From Blepharisma japonicum (lineage: Eukaryota > Ciliophora > Heterotrichea > Heterotrichida > Blepharismidae): a stretch of 64,000 nt of DNA. The notes beneath the pieces are model-generated. The model did no database searches. It worked only from the letters and a program-made list of their open reading frames with translations, and was not told the origin of the DNA. Shown here piece after piece: positions 34,099 through 44,535 of this stretch (the first letter of the stretch is position 1; every line of letters starts with the position of its first letter). Made by a program: the position numbers and the translations under genes. The stretch lies in contig CATKHK010000024.1 in the NCBI GenBank assembly GCA_949751835.1, positions 124,001 through 188,000 on the forward strand. Reading direction: 5' to 3'.

Positions 34099-35748
34099 AT
34101 GTCAAACAACAGTATACAAATAGCTCCGATTAGTGCAAACTCCAGAGAATTTGAGACTGATTCATTCTTTAAGTCAGGAAAAAGGAGCACTCTTACATTA
34201 TTTAGCTCTTATAGAAATCCAACTAAATTGTCTCAATTTAAAATAATGAGATCACTTGACGAAGACACCCAATATAAAATTGAGTTTCATTGGAGTCATT
34301 TGTTTGTCGCTGCAACAATCCACTTTTCACATATTTTCTTTGGACCATTCATTCTACCTCTACTTTATCTAATTTTTGGATATTGCTTGTGTTCAAACAT
34401 GAGTTTCTGTTTTACTAGGCTATATTTACTTGAGTTTTTTTCGTTTATGTGGACTGTTATAACATTTGTATTTTGCTTTGTAAATCCTGAGCAAGCTCAC
34501 GAATGAATAGGACTTGTATTTTGCAGCGCAGCAATCGTCGGATTGAAGACGCTTCTGCTTTCTCTTAAATACGGTTTTTATAGTGAAAAAAGATGAAACG
34601 AGATGAAAGAAAAGACAATTGACGCAGAAAATCTAAAGAAAGAATTTATTTTGCATTCCTGGCTTAATATACCACAAGAAGTAATTGACTGGGAGTTAGA
34701 GAAAAGCTTTATAAGGCAGGGCAAGTCTCCTTACGAGCTATGCGTCACTTTTGAGACTCCTTTAGGAGATAGTTGTCATAAGTATCTGACTGACCTTATC
34801 GAAAAAAGTGGGGTGGAAATTTTTCATGATAATTCATCACACTGTAAAACTACTCAATGCTATCCTCTTATAGTTATGGCAAGCTTGTATGTAAAACAAA
34901 TATCAGAAGATGTGTGTAGTAAATTATGCATGCGTTTTACAATTTTATTATCACTAATCTACACAATTTTACCTTTTATTGCAAAGTATTGAATTTATGG
35001 AAGCTTTGCAAATGATAATAACCCTTTATTTATTTTATTTGCAGTTATAAGCGGTTTGTTTTCTCTTTGAGAAGTTTGGGGCTTTTTGTCGTTCATGTAC
35101 ATTGGCATATGTGATATCAGAAGGAAAAAATTGCTTATGGATGAATGCACTGCAATGATTAGTGACTTGGAAATAAAGCATACGATTACTTATCTAAAAG
35201 ACCTTCCTGTATTGGATATGCGAGATTCAAGAACTATTGAGTCTTGATATTCATTAAGAGTTGCACTTCTTGATTTCGGTAGAAAGTATACAGCTCGGGT
35301 GTTCGCATATATATCTCTTGTCCTACCCTTGTCTATTACTATGATCTTAATTTACTTTTTACAAATTTTTGGGATTATAGGTGGTGCCTCAAGTGGGGCC
35401 TTAATTTCTCTCTTGTATCTTACTTTATTATGCTTAGGAGTGGTTACATATATGGTTTTTATAGGTATTGAATCAAATGAAACATTTGGCATTCATAAAG
35501 ATTTACTATTAAATATAATAGGAAATATTATGAAAGAAAATGGATACTCTGATAATGAATTCTCACCTGTAGCATCCCTAAGACTTTTAAATTTTGTAGT
35601 TAAAAAATTAAAGCAAGATGAGAACCTAAGGCCTGTAAAAATTATGTGGATAAGGACTGACTCAGCTTTATTCACAAAAATTATTGCAATATTACTTAGT
35701 GGACTTATCGCTGTGCTTCAATCATTTGGAAAGCAATATGCTAAATAA
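34099..35748 (+). CDS. multi-pass membrane protein, family M (copy 3)
   Basis: 549 residues with five TGA read as Trp, TAA stop. ATG at 34099 gives MSNNSIQIAP, matching the MSN start of the other two copies. It is the most divergent member: SLDEDTQYKIEFH replaces THDEDAQYEF-x-YH, and helix 1 is IHFSHIFFGPF. It retains ELC-x-TFET, SCHKYL, QCYPL, DECTAMISDLEIK, IESWYSLR, GGASSGALISL, KLKQDENLRPVKIMW and a final helix LLSGLIAVLQ. The three loop Cys are kept in all copies, which suggests a disulfide or metal site. Separation from copies 1 and 2 by the IFT121 gene implies an inversion or insertion after the duplication. Confidence 0.84.
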
Positions 35749-36057
35749 TAAAATACATTCAGTTTTTTATAAAATAAATTTAGTAGCATTCTGAAAAAAT
35801 TATAAGATATTTATATACAGAACTATAAAAATATTAATCTTTACAATTATATTTTTATTTTTTTAGTTAGAAAATTTGTATTCAAAAATTAATTCCAAAA
35901 GACATAATAAGTGTAAAATATAATCTGTAAATGGAGAATAATTTTTAGATAATTGCTATATCAAATTATAAGAAAATTAAATTTCGAAAGAAAATAAAAT
36001 AATTATAAACCTCAATTTATCATAAAATTAATGATTAATATTTATTTGACTTGAAAC
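35749..36057. other. convergent intergenic region
   Basis: 309 bp between converging gene ends, strongly AT-rich. No frame or RNA recognised; it should contain both 3' ends. Confidence 0.55.
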
Positions 36058-36492
36058 TTAAGAACTTTCTTTAATCATATCGATAACTTCTTTCTTTTCT
36101 AATGCAGCTGCCACTCTTTCCTTATCATTTACTTGCTTATCAACTACATAATAATTACTGTCATATTTTGTGGAATGTCCATCATCTTTCAAAAGAATAT
36201 CAATTTTTATATTTTCATTATTGTCGAATACCTCTTGCAATTTATATCTCATGCATAATGCCATATTGCTTGCATGAGGGCATGTATAGCAGTTAGGCTT
36301 CCACCTAATTAAAGTTGAGTATCCTCCGCTAATTTCTTTAACTTGAATTTCTTCTTCAGAGACAACTCCAAGCTCTCTCAATGTTTCAGAATGATCAGGG
36401 TCTTTTATACTTCCTATGGCATCAATAGCTCGCTTTTTTATATCTCTGATGACTTCAAATGTTGATTCTTGATTATTGTCACAGGCTGCCAT
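36058..36492 (-). CDS. CIA2: cytosolic Fe-S assembly component CIA2 (MIP18/FAM96, DUF59)
   Basis: 144 residues, TAA stop. Member of the CIA targeting complex (with CIA1 and MMS19), which hands [4Fe-4S] clusters to DNA polymerases, helicases and others. Visible: IRDIKKRAIDAIGSIKDPDH (the IRDI..PE.P region), TLRELGVVSEEEIQV, then WKPNCYTCPHASNMALCMR where Cys71 aligns with the family's reactive Cys and Cys80 follows nine residues later, and finally the signature VNDKERVAAALE. The usual PTVPHCS is changed to PNCYTCP, adding a Cys at 68. The TGA code does not affect this gene. It joins GLRX3 (12361-13323) as a second iron-sulphur gene in the window. Confidence 0.92.
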   Translation of the reverse strand: MAACDNNQESTFEVIRDIKKRAIDAIGSIKDPDHSETLRELGVVSEEEIQVKEISGGYSTLIRWKPNCYTCPHASNMALCMRYKLQEVFDNNENIKIDILLKDDGHSTKYDSNYYVVDKQVNDKERVAAALEKKEVIDMIKESS

Positions 36493-36540
36493 TTAAATGC
36501 AAATTTATAAAATTAAAATGAGATAATAATAAAGTTTAAA

Positions 36541-37014
36541 TTAAATAAGAAGCCCAGAGCTTACTTTTATTAGACTTCTAGCGGTTTGATACTTAGTAGG
36601 TGAATAAGTGTGTCTTTCGTGGCTTATGTTTTCTTCGGTTAGCTGCGGCAATCTTTTGAGGAATTTTTGATCAAAAGACTTTTTTCGGCGTAAGCATTCA
36701 CTTGAATAAAATACCTTAGCGACTTTACTTTTTATTGGACTTGGATTAAGCAATTTCATGGCCTTAATTTTCTCTTTTGTAGACCAGAGATCAGTGAAAT
36801 TAGGTCCATTTCCTTCGTATCCACTTGGCTTTATGCCATCCAACTGTTTCCAAGGAGGAATTGACTTTTGCTTTAAAAGATGTATGATGGACTCTTTAAA
36901 TATAGAGTATCCTCTTCTATGCTTTGCAGTTGGCGATTTGGTCAGTTCTGGCAGTTTAATTTCTTTAAGAGGAGATCTTGACTTATGGTCGATTGCTATT
37001 GATTCTAGGCTCAT
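36541..37014 (-). CDS. small basic protein, unrecognised
   Basis: 157 residues, TAA stop. Basic (many Lys and Ser), with SP/TP sites (SRSPLKEI, TKSPTAKHRR, NPSPIKSK, YSPTKYQ) and a central segment PPWKQLDGIKPSGYEGNGPN that looks the most constrained. No membrane helix or signal peptide. It lies 48 bp upstream of CIA2 in the same direction. The sequence style suggests a phospho-regulated cytoskeletal protein; this is inference. Confidence 0.68.
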   Translation of the reverse strand: MSLESIAIDHKSRSPLKEIKLPELTKSPTAKHRRGYSIFKESIIHLLKQKSIPPWKQLDGIKPSGYEGNGPNFTDLWSTKEKIKAMKLLNPSPIKSKVAKVFYSSECLRRKKSFDQKFLKRLPQLTEENISHERHTYSPTKYQTARSLIKVSSGLLI

Positions 37015-37497
37015 TTTATTATAGATTAAATATTTTCATTTTCGTTCTAGCTTTGGTTCTTTCTATTCATGACCATTTAATAAGATAAATGCCCAAATTG
37101 ACATATTCTTTACTCTCAAAAGCTGAGTTACGCATTTAGTATTCTTCATAAATTGTTTTTCTGCCACAAATTAAAATTGGATTGTTTGTAGCAATATAAA
37201 TAAAGATATTGCATAAATATTTAAAATCTAGAATAACTTGCTTTTTTGCCTATTTTTTTTTCTTTGTAGTAGCAAGACTGATTCTCTCTAGCGTTTCATT
37301 AGCTCATTATTTTTTGGTTAAGTCCCGAAAACACGTGAAATCATTCTATAAGACTTCTGATATTGTACATCGACAGAGCCTAAAAATCTTTTTTTATACA
37401 TAAGGCTAAATAAATACAAAAAACTATTCTGATTGGAAGAATACCCTTTTTTGATTTTTCACAATCCACAATCAATGCTATAAATTTTTCTATTAAT
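37015..37497. other. divergent intergenic region
   Basis: 483 bp between diverging genes. A 64-codon rightward frame near 37209 has no ATG start and a hydrophobic, T-run-derived composition, so I do not call it a gene. Confidence 0.5.
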
Positions 37498-38223
37498 ATG
37501 ACTAGTAACATTCCTGATCTTTCAAATGCATCAACTGCAATTTCGGGGACTCTATCGGATGTCAAAAAGCAGCGCAGACAACTTCAACAAGACGCAAATC
37601 TCCTATCAAACAGAATAAAACTTCTTCAAATGGAAGAAGAACGAACATGAAAAAAGATAGAGGAAGCCAAAAAAAGGAAAATCCAAATTGAAGAAATAAA
37701 AAAACGTAAAGAAAACCAACAAAAAGAAAGGGAAAATATGAGAATGATTCGAGAACAAAACCGCATTAAAGCCCAAGAACAAATTAAAAAACTTAAATTT
37801 CATAGAAGCATCGGTAAAGAAAAAAGGAAAGAAGAATTATGAAGTGATAAAAAAGTAGCGTACAAGAGTGGAAGAGAATGGAGAGAGTTTAGCTTAAAAC
37901 AAAAAAGAGACATTATTAATTCTATTAGAGAAGAAAATCATCAAAATGCACTGAAAATAAAAGTTGAAGAAAATCATCATAAAATTAAAATTAAAAAACG
38001 AGAAGAAATCAGAGGCGAAGAAAATAAAGAAGATTATTTAAGAAGAATCAAACAAGAAGAAGTTGCAAAGAAAGAGCTAGAACAAAAAGTTATGGAGATG
38101 GAGTTGCTCGAAATGGAATTGATAAGGCGTTTGCAGCATACTCAATTAATACAAAAGGATGCTATTTCTGAGCTAGAAAGTGCGATCTCAAAGAAGCAAT
38201 CATCGTCTGTGACTGATAGATAA
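37498..38223 (+). CDS. coiled-coil protein, unrecognised
   Basis: 241 residues with two TGA read as Trp (RTWKKIEE and ELWSDKK), TAA stop. This gene is invisible under the standard code. Almost entirely charged alpha-helix: residues 20-110 and 130-220 are Lys/Glu/Arg/Gln-rich with heptads, interrupted by a short conserved-looking segment (HRSIGKEKRKEEL, then YKSGREWREFSL). The layout resembles ciliary/axonemal helical proteins in which two charged helices flank a short basic motif, but I cannot name one. No membrane segment. Confidence 0.78.
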
Positions 38224-38651
38224 GTAAAATTAAATTATATTAATAAACTTTGCTTATCGAGCTAATAACAGTTAATTTTTTGTTTGCTTTAATTGATTAA
38301 TTTATAAATTTTTTTGAGAGCTAGCTTTTAAATTTAAAAATGCTTTAAATTAAACAAATGACACAAAAAAAAGGTTTCATGCTCATCAGGGTTGGCATAT
38401 CAATAGAAAACTATTCCAAAATTGAAATATCTAAAGCGAAGAATACCAATGAGATTTTAGGTAAAAAAACACCAAAAAAAGTTCTTTTAAAATTAAGCTC
38501 TTATAATTAAAACTAAAAATATGCGAAGGTATTTCAAAATTCTTTTAAAAATTAGAAATTTAATAAAATTCCTTCTGTTTTACTTAAAATAATGTTATTG
38601 CCTTGAATAAAATAGAAAATTAACATTTCTTTCAATTATACAACAATACGA
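38224..38651. other. intergenic region with a doubtful 50-codon frame
   Basis: 428 bp, AT-rich. It contains a rightward ATG frame of 50 codons at 38358-38510 ending TAA; see findings. No other feature recognised. Confidence 0.45.
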
Positions 38652-39260
38652 ATGGCATCATATCTGAGGATTATCTTAGGAGTTTGCAGATTATTTGTAT
38701 GCATATTTTATCTTGCCACGGTTAATTTGGAAGAAAAGGGTATATTTTGGCTCTTTATCATTGGTCTATGCTTAGACTTGGGGTATTTTATTGTGCTTGG
38801 AGTTATAATAACCTTTGACAAAGCTCAATCTCTGCTTATCGAAAGTTATTTATACATGGCTTACTTCTTTTGTCTTTTACTATACATTTTACTGGGATTA
38901 AGCCCTATACGGTCAGAATCACTTAATAGTTTTATCCCCTTTGAATACTCAAAAACGCTATATTTGTGCCAAATGGTTACACATCAGGTTTCCGAACTTA
39001 TGATTATAGCTGCTATTGTGTGAAACAGTCTGGTATCAGGAAAAGCTCAAATTCAGTCCTTTTTTGTAATTGGTTTCATTCTTATAGAAGGAGTGATAAC
39101 TTGTTATTTAATTGTTCAGGTCTCATCAAAAATTATGAAAAAATTCGAGCCTGATAATAGAATTGAGTTTGAAAATGAAAGAGAATGGCATTCCATCAAT
39201 GGATCTAGTGGAGACTCCTCAATTGGTGGCGCATCTTTTTATACTGCAAGATCAACATAA
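38652..39260 (+). CDS. five-helix membrane protein, unrecognised
   Basis: 202 residues with one TGA (codon 124, AIVWNSLV) read as Trp, TAA stop. Hydrophobic helices at about 5-24, 30-54, 64-84, 102-124 and 134-157, followed by a 45-residue polar, Ser/Gly-rich cytosolic tail (SSGDSSIGGASF). Short loops; no signal peptide beyond helix 1. Under the standard code the gene would end inside helix 4. Small five-helix proteins of this layout exist in several unrelated groups, so no function is proposed. Confidence 0.78.
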
Positions 39261-39480
39261 AATTAGTTTGGCTATTATTAAACGATTTTATAGTTGTCAT
39301 ATTAAAATTAGCTTTTACTAATTTAAAATATTTATATTTAAAATAAGATAAGATTTTGAATTGATATTTTAAAATTGATAATATATTAATACATTCAATC
39401 CTCTGCACATCAGTCAACAAATCTTTATATAGATACGTTATAAATTTTTCAGTTTTTTATTCTCTAATAATTCGTTAAAA

Positions 39481-40197
39481 ATGGGTTGTGCAAAATCAAG
39501 ACCAAGATCATCTGAAGAAGTAATTATATCTGTCGCTGAAGAAGGTTTAGGATTCCAAGACCTCAACGTGAATCTAATAGACAACACATTCAGAAAGTTT
39601 AGTCACATGGGAAGAATCAATCAAACCCAGCTCAAAAGAATTGCAAAGCAGCTAAAAATCAACATAGTGGACTATGGCCCTCATACCAAAATTAACGAAA
39701 TGTTTTATAACCTAAGAAAGCAAGAAGGAGAATACTTCTTAAAAGACCTGCTTATTATAGGCATTCTGCTAGGAAAAGGAAGCTACCAAGAAAAAGCAAG
39801 CTTGTTATTCCAAGTTTTTGATGAAACATCAGAAGGTGCTATTGAAGTCAGTAGAATACGAAACCAGATATTAAAATCTATGTTTGAGCATTGTGTTAAT
39901 AGTCTTGGAAATTTGGTGACACCAGCGCTGTGCTCTGAATCGCTTGAGCTGAAAAATAAAAAATATTTGGATGAGCTAAGACAGATTGAAGCTGACGCGA
40001 TCAAGAAAATCTCTGATGGACTTATAGCTGATAAGACACTCAGGGTTATTGATGAGGCTGAGTTTGTGAGAGCAATGTGTGAGTTTGAGATGGGAAATCT
40101 TCTTTCTTCAGCTGGATTCAGAATGTACTTTAAAGAAGTCTTTATCACAACTCCTCCGAAGAAGGTTTGGTCAAATCCATTTGGAAAAAAGAAATAA
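39481..40197 (+). CDS. probable lipid-anchored calcium-sensor-like protein
   Basis: 238 residues, TAA stop. MGCAKS at the N-terminus is a strong dual-lipidation signal: Gly2 for myristoylation and Cys3 for palmitoylation. The rest is helical, with pairs of helices arranged like EF-hands: NTFRKFSHMGRINQTQLKRI, and LLFQVFDETSEGAIEVSRI. Both loops lack most Ca2+ ligands, so Ca2+ binding is doubtful. The end (WSNPFGKKK) is basic and could also contact membrane lipids. The next gene downstream has a genuine EF-hand loop, and a kinase gene follows; a signalling link is only suggested by proximity. Confidence 0.75.
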   Translation: MGCAKSRPRSSEEVIISVAEEGLGFQDLNVNLIDNTFRKFSHMGRINQTQLKRIAKQLKINIVDYGPHTKINEMFYNLRKQEGEYFLKDLLIIGILLGKGSYQEKASLLFQVFDETSEGAIEVSRIRNQILKSMFEHCVNSLGNLVTPALCSESLELKNKKYLDELRQIEADAIKKISDGLIADKTLRVIDEAEFVRAMCEFEMGNLLSSAGFRMYFKEVFITTPPKKVWSNPFGKKK

Positions 40198-40336
40198 TTA
40201 GATAATTAAGAACGAAGCTACTAATTAATTTCCAATAGCATGATTAATCATGGCATTATTATATTTTGTTTTATTTTTATCCCCAAAAGATTGTAAACTG
40301 AAATTAGTTTACTTGAAGATTATAAACGCATATAAA

Positions 40337-41875
40337 ATGGAATGGGAACTAGATGATAGCTCACTTGAAGTCTTAAAGCAAGCCTTTGAATGAAGCGACT
40401 ATGATCAAGATGGCAAAATCAGGTAAAATTAATGCAGCCGAGAAGACCTAAAGATGTCCAGCGGTCTAGAACGAGATGAAGAAGTCGAAGCATTATTCTT
40501 AGCGTTTAAAGAATCTGCCGGAAATTTTTCTAATAAGGACACCGTTTCGTTCGAAGAATTCTGCAAAGGAATCATCGATTTTCCATTTCTTCTTGAGCAG
40601 TTTAAACAAGATTTTCAAGCAACAAATTTAAACAAATCTCCAGTACAAGCAGATAGTGATGGTGAAAATGATATTGGAAGATATGTAAGAGAATTGAGGA
40701 CCTATAAATCCCAAGAAGGAAACGATACAGATACTATGATATTTCTATATTCTGGGCTGCAAGAGTCCATTATGGACTTCAATAACGCTTTGAAATTGCC
40801 TTATACATCAATAATCCCAAATGAAGCTCAAACTCCTGAAGAGCTTATGGACACTCTGGCTGGACTTTTAAACAAACTTCAAACTAAAGCTCGACAAGAG
40901 AGCCAATCAACACTCTGAAATGTGTCATCTGGCTGCAGCCATTTATTAAATTTAGTCAGAGATGCTTTACAATATCATGATGATTCTTCAAAAAACGCAA
41001 AAAATAAATTAAGGGAATCACAGTTAGCATTCGACTCATTAAAGCAGCACTGTGAAAGATTAGAAGATTCTAATAAAATTTTGTTATCGCAGCTTGATGA
41101 GCTTGAAGTTGAATCAAAAGAAACACGAGCTCTCCATTCACAAACCTTAGCTCAAAAGCAAACCTTACAATATAGACTAAGGCAAGCAGAACAAACAAAA
41201 GAGGAATCTTTAAATCAGATGGAAAAGATTAAAAGAGATATTTCGGAAAAAGAAAAAGCAATTTATCAGCTTGAAAAAGAATTGAGAAGACTAAACAGCA
41301 TGAAGAAAATCCAAGAGATCAGAGGAACCATTGGTAAAGCTGCTGAAGATATGAAAAAAAAGCAGGGAATTAAAGACTATCGGCAAAGCATGCCAACCAC
41401 AAAGGTTGGGCCAATGCTATCGCCAAGAAATGCAGCCAAAGAGGAGATTAAAGGGTTCAATGATACCAGTGCTTCACAAAAGCTCAAAAATAAAGATGAA
41501 AGAATCAAACGCCTTGAAAATGAGTTGAGAAATGCAAATGCGCAAGAAGTTAAGCTGAGGGAAAACTTAGATTCTGTCAGAACGGAGAATAAAAATTTGA
41601 TTTTTCGGCTCAAAGAAGCTCAACTTTATGCACAAGGAAAAAGAGATTCCGTTTTAGAAGAGGAAAATATTGAGCATTCATCAAATTTATATGAAGAAAT
41701 GAAAATGATTGGAGAAAACTGTTATACCGAAGGAAACACCAGAGACTCAAGAGAGCCTTCATACAGCCCTATTGGAATAAGCAAGGCTGATATGTCAACT
41801 CAAACTTCAGAAAACCAGAAAATTATAGAGCCAAAGAAGGAAAAGGACAGATCGTCATGCTTTTCGTGTTTTTAA
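40337..41875 (+). CDS. EF-hand plus coiled-coil protein
   Basis: 507 residues from exons 40337-40422 and 40438-41875, two TGA read as Trp, TAA stop. The intron cuts the Ca2+ loop itself; splicing restores a textbook loop DYDQDGKISRED at residues 21-32, which strongly supports both exon 1 and the intron. A second helix-loop-helix follows (DTVSFEEFCKGI). Residues about 195-320 and 370-430 are coiled coil (QCERL-type Glu/Leu/Lys heptads, RLRQAEQTKEESLNQMEKIK). The C-terminus SSCFSCF could be palmitoylated. EF-hands followed by coiled coil and a membrane tether recalls Rab11-FIP3-like or CRACR2 adaptors; similarity is in layout only. Confidence 0.86.
40423..40437 (+). other. 15-nt intron inside an EF-hand loop
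   Basis: GTAAAATTAATGCAG, phase 2, A at position 10. Splicing joins GKI to SREDL and completes the Ca2+ loop; retention gives TAA at the junction. Confidence 0.93.
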
Positions 41876-41938
41876 TTTTCAATTAATTTAATTAGTAAAT
41901 AATAAGCATAAAATCAAAAATTATAGAATATAAATAAA

Positions 41939-43357
41939 ATGTCTCAGGCAGCTAATATTGTTGAGCTTGTAAATGCACTTATAAATAACCCTCCAGGAAA
42001 TTTTGATAAAAACTCTGAAGCGATGGGTATAGCCAGAGAAGTTCTAATGGCAATATTAAAAGCAACAAATAAGCAAGAAACACTATCTTGGGTGCCAATT
42101 GCAGTTTCTTTGAGAGACAATGGATATATGGATGCTTTTAATTTAATATCCAATGCATTGCAAGCATCAATTAAGAAATTTCTTTATTCTGAAGCATCTA
42201 GTCTTGACATCACAGTTCTTTCAAACGCACTTAAAGATATTCATCAGTTAAATTCAATTGATCCACTTAGCTCTTTAGCAAATATAATTGGAGCACTGCT
42301 CATTAACCGAATTCACCAAGAGCAAGACAGATCAAAAGCAGGAGATGCAGTCAACTCTTTATGCTTACTTCAGTTTGAGAAATCCACTGCTGAAAAAATT
42401 GAAGAGCTTAAAGTCGAATACTCAGATTGTCTATGCTTATCTTTTGAAGAATCAAAAAGTTCACTTTTATCGCAATACATAAACAGCATGAGCCAACTTT
42501 CTGACGAAGGGGGAATTAAAATTAGAAGCCCAAAGGATAATCATTGTGTTACGATTTGCCATAAATGCTTTGTAAAAGGAAATGAGAGAGTTCAAGTTAT
42601 TGTTAAAAGCTACACAGCAGAAAATCAAAAATCTCTTGAAAAATTTACGAAGGAAGCTAATATCTATGCAAGGCTAAGCGGAAATATGAACTGCTTCCTC
42701 AAATTTTATGGAGCGTTCAATGATATGGAAAATCAAATGCACCGATATAATATTGTAGTTGAGCACTGCTCAACAGATTTGAGAAAGGATATCACCAGCA
42801 GAAAGGCGAATGGGCTTCAATATAATCATGAAGAAATGACAAGTATTGCTAAAACTTTGATTGAAGGCTTTACATACATGTCAAGGCTTAATATATTCCA
42901 TCGGGATATTAAGCCTGAAAATATTCTTTTATCAGGGAAAACTCCAAAAATCATTGACTTCGATGCATCATATACATTAGAAGAAAAATATGTAGATTTA
43001 ACTAGTGCCAGGGCTGATACTTTAATAGGAACTGGAAATTATTTATCACCTGAATTGCTGGCTGAAATAGATTCAAGAAGAGGAGGGCTGAAAAATACTA
43101 ATTTCGTATATGATCCTCTAAAATCTGATGTTTTTTCTTTAGGATTAACATTACTCGAAATGGCTTCTTTGCAACGCACTGAAGGTCTTAATGGTCAAAG
43201 ATATGGTGAAATCGCAAGAATCATAAGTAGTTTGGATTATGATGATTGGTTTAAAAATATTCTTGCCCGAATGCTTGATAGAAGTCCAGCAAGCAGACCA
43301 AAATTTACTGAGTTGATTTCAATGATTCCTAAAGATTCTACCACTATTTTCGTTTAA
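41939..43357 (+). CDS. protein kinase with DFD instead of DFG
   Basis: 472 residues, TAA stop, no in-frame TGA. Residues 1-190 are an all-helical region of unknown fold. Kinase domain about 205-470: no Gly-rich loop can be seen, Lys223 (VIVKSY) and Glu239 (KEANIYARL) give the ATP-binding pair, HRDIKPEN is at 321-328, and the metal motif reads IIDFDASY with Asp342 in place of Gly. GTGNYLSPELL is the activation/APE segment and KSDVFSLGLTLLEM the helix F region; all other catalytic residues are present, so it may be active. Ciliates have expanded, divergent kinase families and this belongs to one of those. Its 3' end is 8 bp from the end of the converging gene. Confidence 0.9.
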   Translation: MSQAANIVELVNALINNPPGNFDKNSEAMGIAREVLMAILKATNKQETLSWVPIAVSLRDNGYMDAFNLISNALQASIKKFLYSEASSLDITVLSNALKDIHQLNSIDPLSSLANIIGALLINRIHQEQDRSKAGDAVNSLCLLQFEKSTAEKIEELKVEYSDCLCLSFEESKSSLLSQYINSMSQLSDEGGIKIRSPKDNHCVTICHKCFVKGNERVQVIVKSYTAENQKSLEKFTKEANIYARLSGNMNCFLKFYGAFNDMENQMHRYNIVVEHCSTDLRKDITSRKANGLQYNHEEMTSIAKTLIEGFTYMSRLNIFHRDIKPENILLSGKTPKIIDFDASYTLEEKYVDLTSARADTLIGTGNYLSPELLAEIDSRRGGLKNTNFVYDPLKSDVFSLGLTLLEMASLQRTEGLNGQRYGEIARIISSLDYDDWFKNILARMLDRSPASRPKFTELISMIPKDSTTIFV

Positions 43358-43365
43358 TTAATTAT

Positions 43366-44535
43366 TTATCTATAAGAAACAATTTCCCCTTTTTCATTCC
43401 TTCTAATTCGAAGTTTTACTATATAAAAATTACAAAATTCCAACTCAGATTTCATTATGGATCTATTTCTTGTTTCTTCTTGTTTTTTTGCACGAAAATC
43501 GACTGATATAGCTTTAATCAGCTCTTCTAATACTTTATCTTTTACTGAGAGTAGAATGAATATTTTATGAGAGTCAATTGCTTTGAATTCATTTCACGAG
43601 AATTTAAGGTTCTCAAGCTCATCTTCTTTCTATTTATAAAATACCATTTTTTTCATTTGGTTCTTGATTTTCATATTTGGAAAATAGTCTCCATTAAAAC
43701 TTAGCGAGCCTAGCTGGGTAGAAGCTTCTGTAGAACTGTCAGTTAGCATTTTATATATAAAAGAGAGTTTATTTGGAAGCCTTTTTATTAAATCATCATG
43801 CATAGTATCATAACAACTCTTAAAGAATCTTGATATATTATTGGTTTGATTTGATTTATAGGTTTCTTCTTGAATTTTTTTAATTTCGTTTTTCGTTTTG
43901 AGGATTGAGTTTTTTAAATTTTTTATTGAAATTGGTTCACGCCCTTTAGGTGAAACAAGTGCAGAGAGTGTTGCACTTGTATGCCCAATTATTTCACCTT
44001 TCCTCTTAGGAGAAGTTTGCAAGCTAATAGGTAGAACTCTCTTTTTTAATCCATCTAACTTAAATTGGATTCTCATATTCTGAATATTTAAAGATTTTAG
44101 TTTGGTTTTTAAATCTCTCATGCTCATTTCAAGATCATTTGTTTTAAGTTTCTTCTCAGAAGCTTTTTGAGAGTATTCTTTATATCTCGATTCTAGATCT
44201 TCCACTCTTTTGATGTATCAGTCTCTCTCATCTCTTATTTTCATGACTGTTTCATCATTTTCAATGCTATCTTCGATGCTTTTTAACAGCTTTAACAAAT
44301 TTTCTTTCTTTTTTAGCATTTCGTTGATAATGCTGTTTGTGCATGCTTTCATCGAAACTAGAGTCCTTTCTATATTTTGATTTATATATTCTTCAAGATT
44401 GTCACATCTGTCTTGAATTTGGTATTGAACTTGAAGCGCAGATGAAAGTGCTTGGTCAATTTCTTTTAATTTTTCAATTCTAGCTAATATATCTTCTTCA
44501 TTGGAGTTAGTTGAATTTGCTTTTGCAATTTCCAT
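43366..44535 (-). CDS. coiled-coil protein, unrecognised (two exons)
   Basis: 384 residues: exon 43645-44535 and exon 43366-43629, TAA stop. One TGA (RDWYIKRV) is read as Trp in exon 1 and another (KFSWNEF) in exon 2. Residues 10-170 are coiled coil, preceded by a Ser/Asn-rich start and followed by a Lys/Ser/Pro segment (LQTSPKRKGEIIGH). Without splicing the protein would end at QMKKMVFYK with TAG; with it a further 88 codons are open, ending in a well-formed alternating segment (FYIVKLRIRRNEKGEIVSYR). Convergent with the DFD kinase. No family recognised. Confidence 0.84.
43630..43644 (-). other. 15-nt intron
   Basis: GTATTTTATAAATAG on the minus strand, phase 0, A at position 10. Retention stops at its own TAG; removal opens an 88-codon second exon. 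Confidence 0.9.

Noticed and set aside
37209-37403. 64-codon rightward frame
   Set aside because: No ATG at its start, and the hydrophobic composition follows from T runs.
39481-40197. Active recoverin-type Ca2+ sensor
   Set aside because: The N-terminal lipid signal fits, but the EF-like loops lack most Ca2+ ligands, so Ca2+ binding is not claimed.
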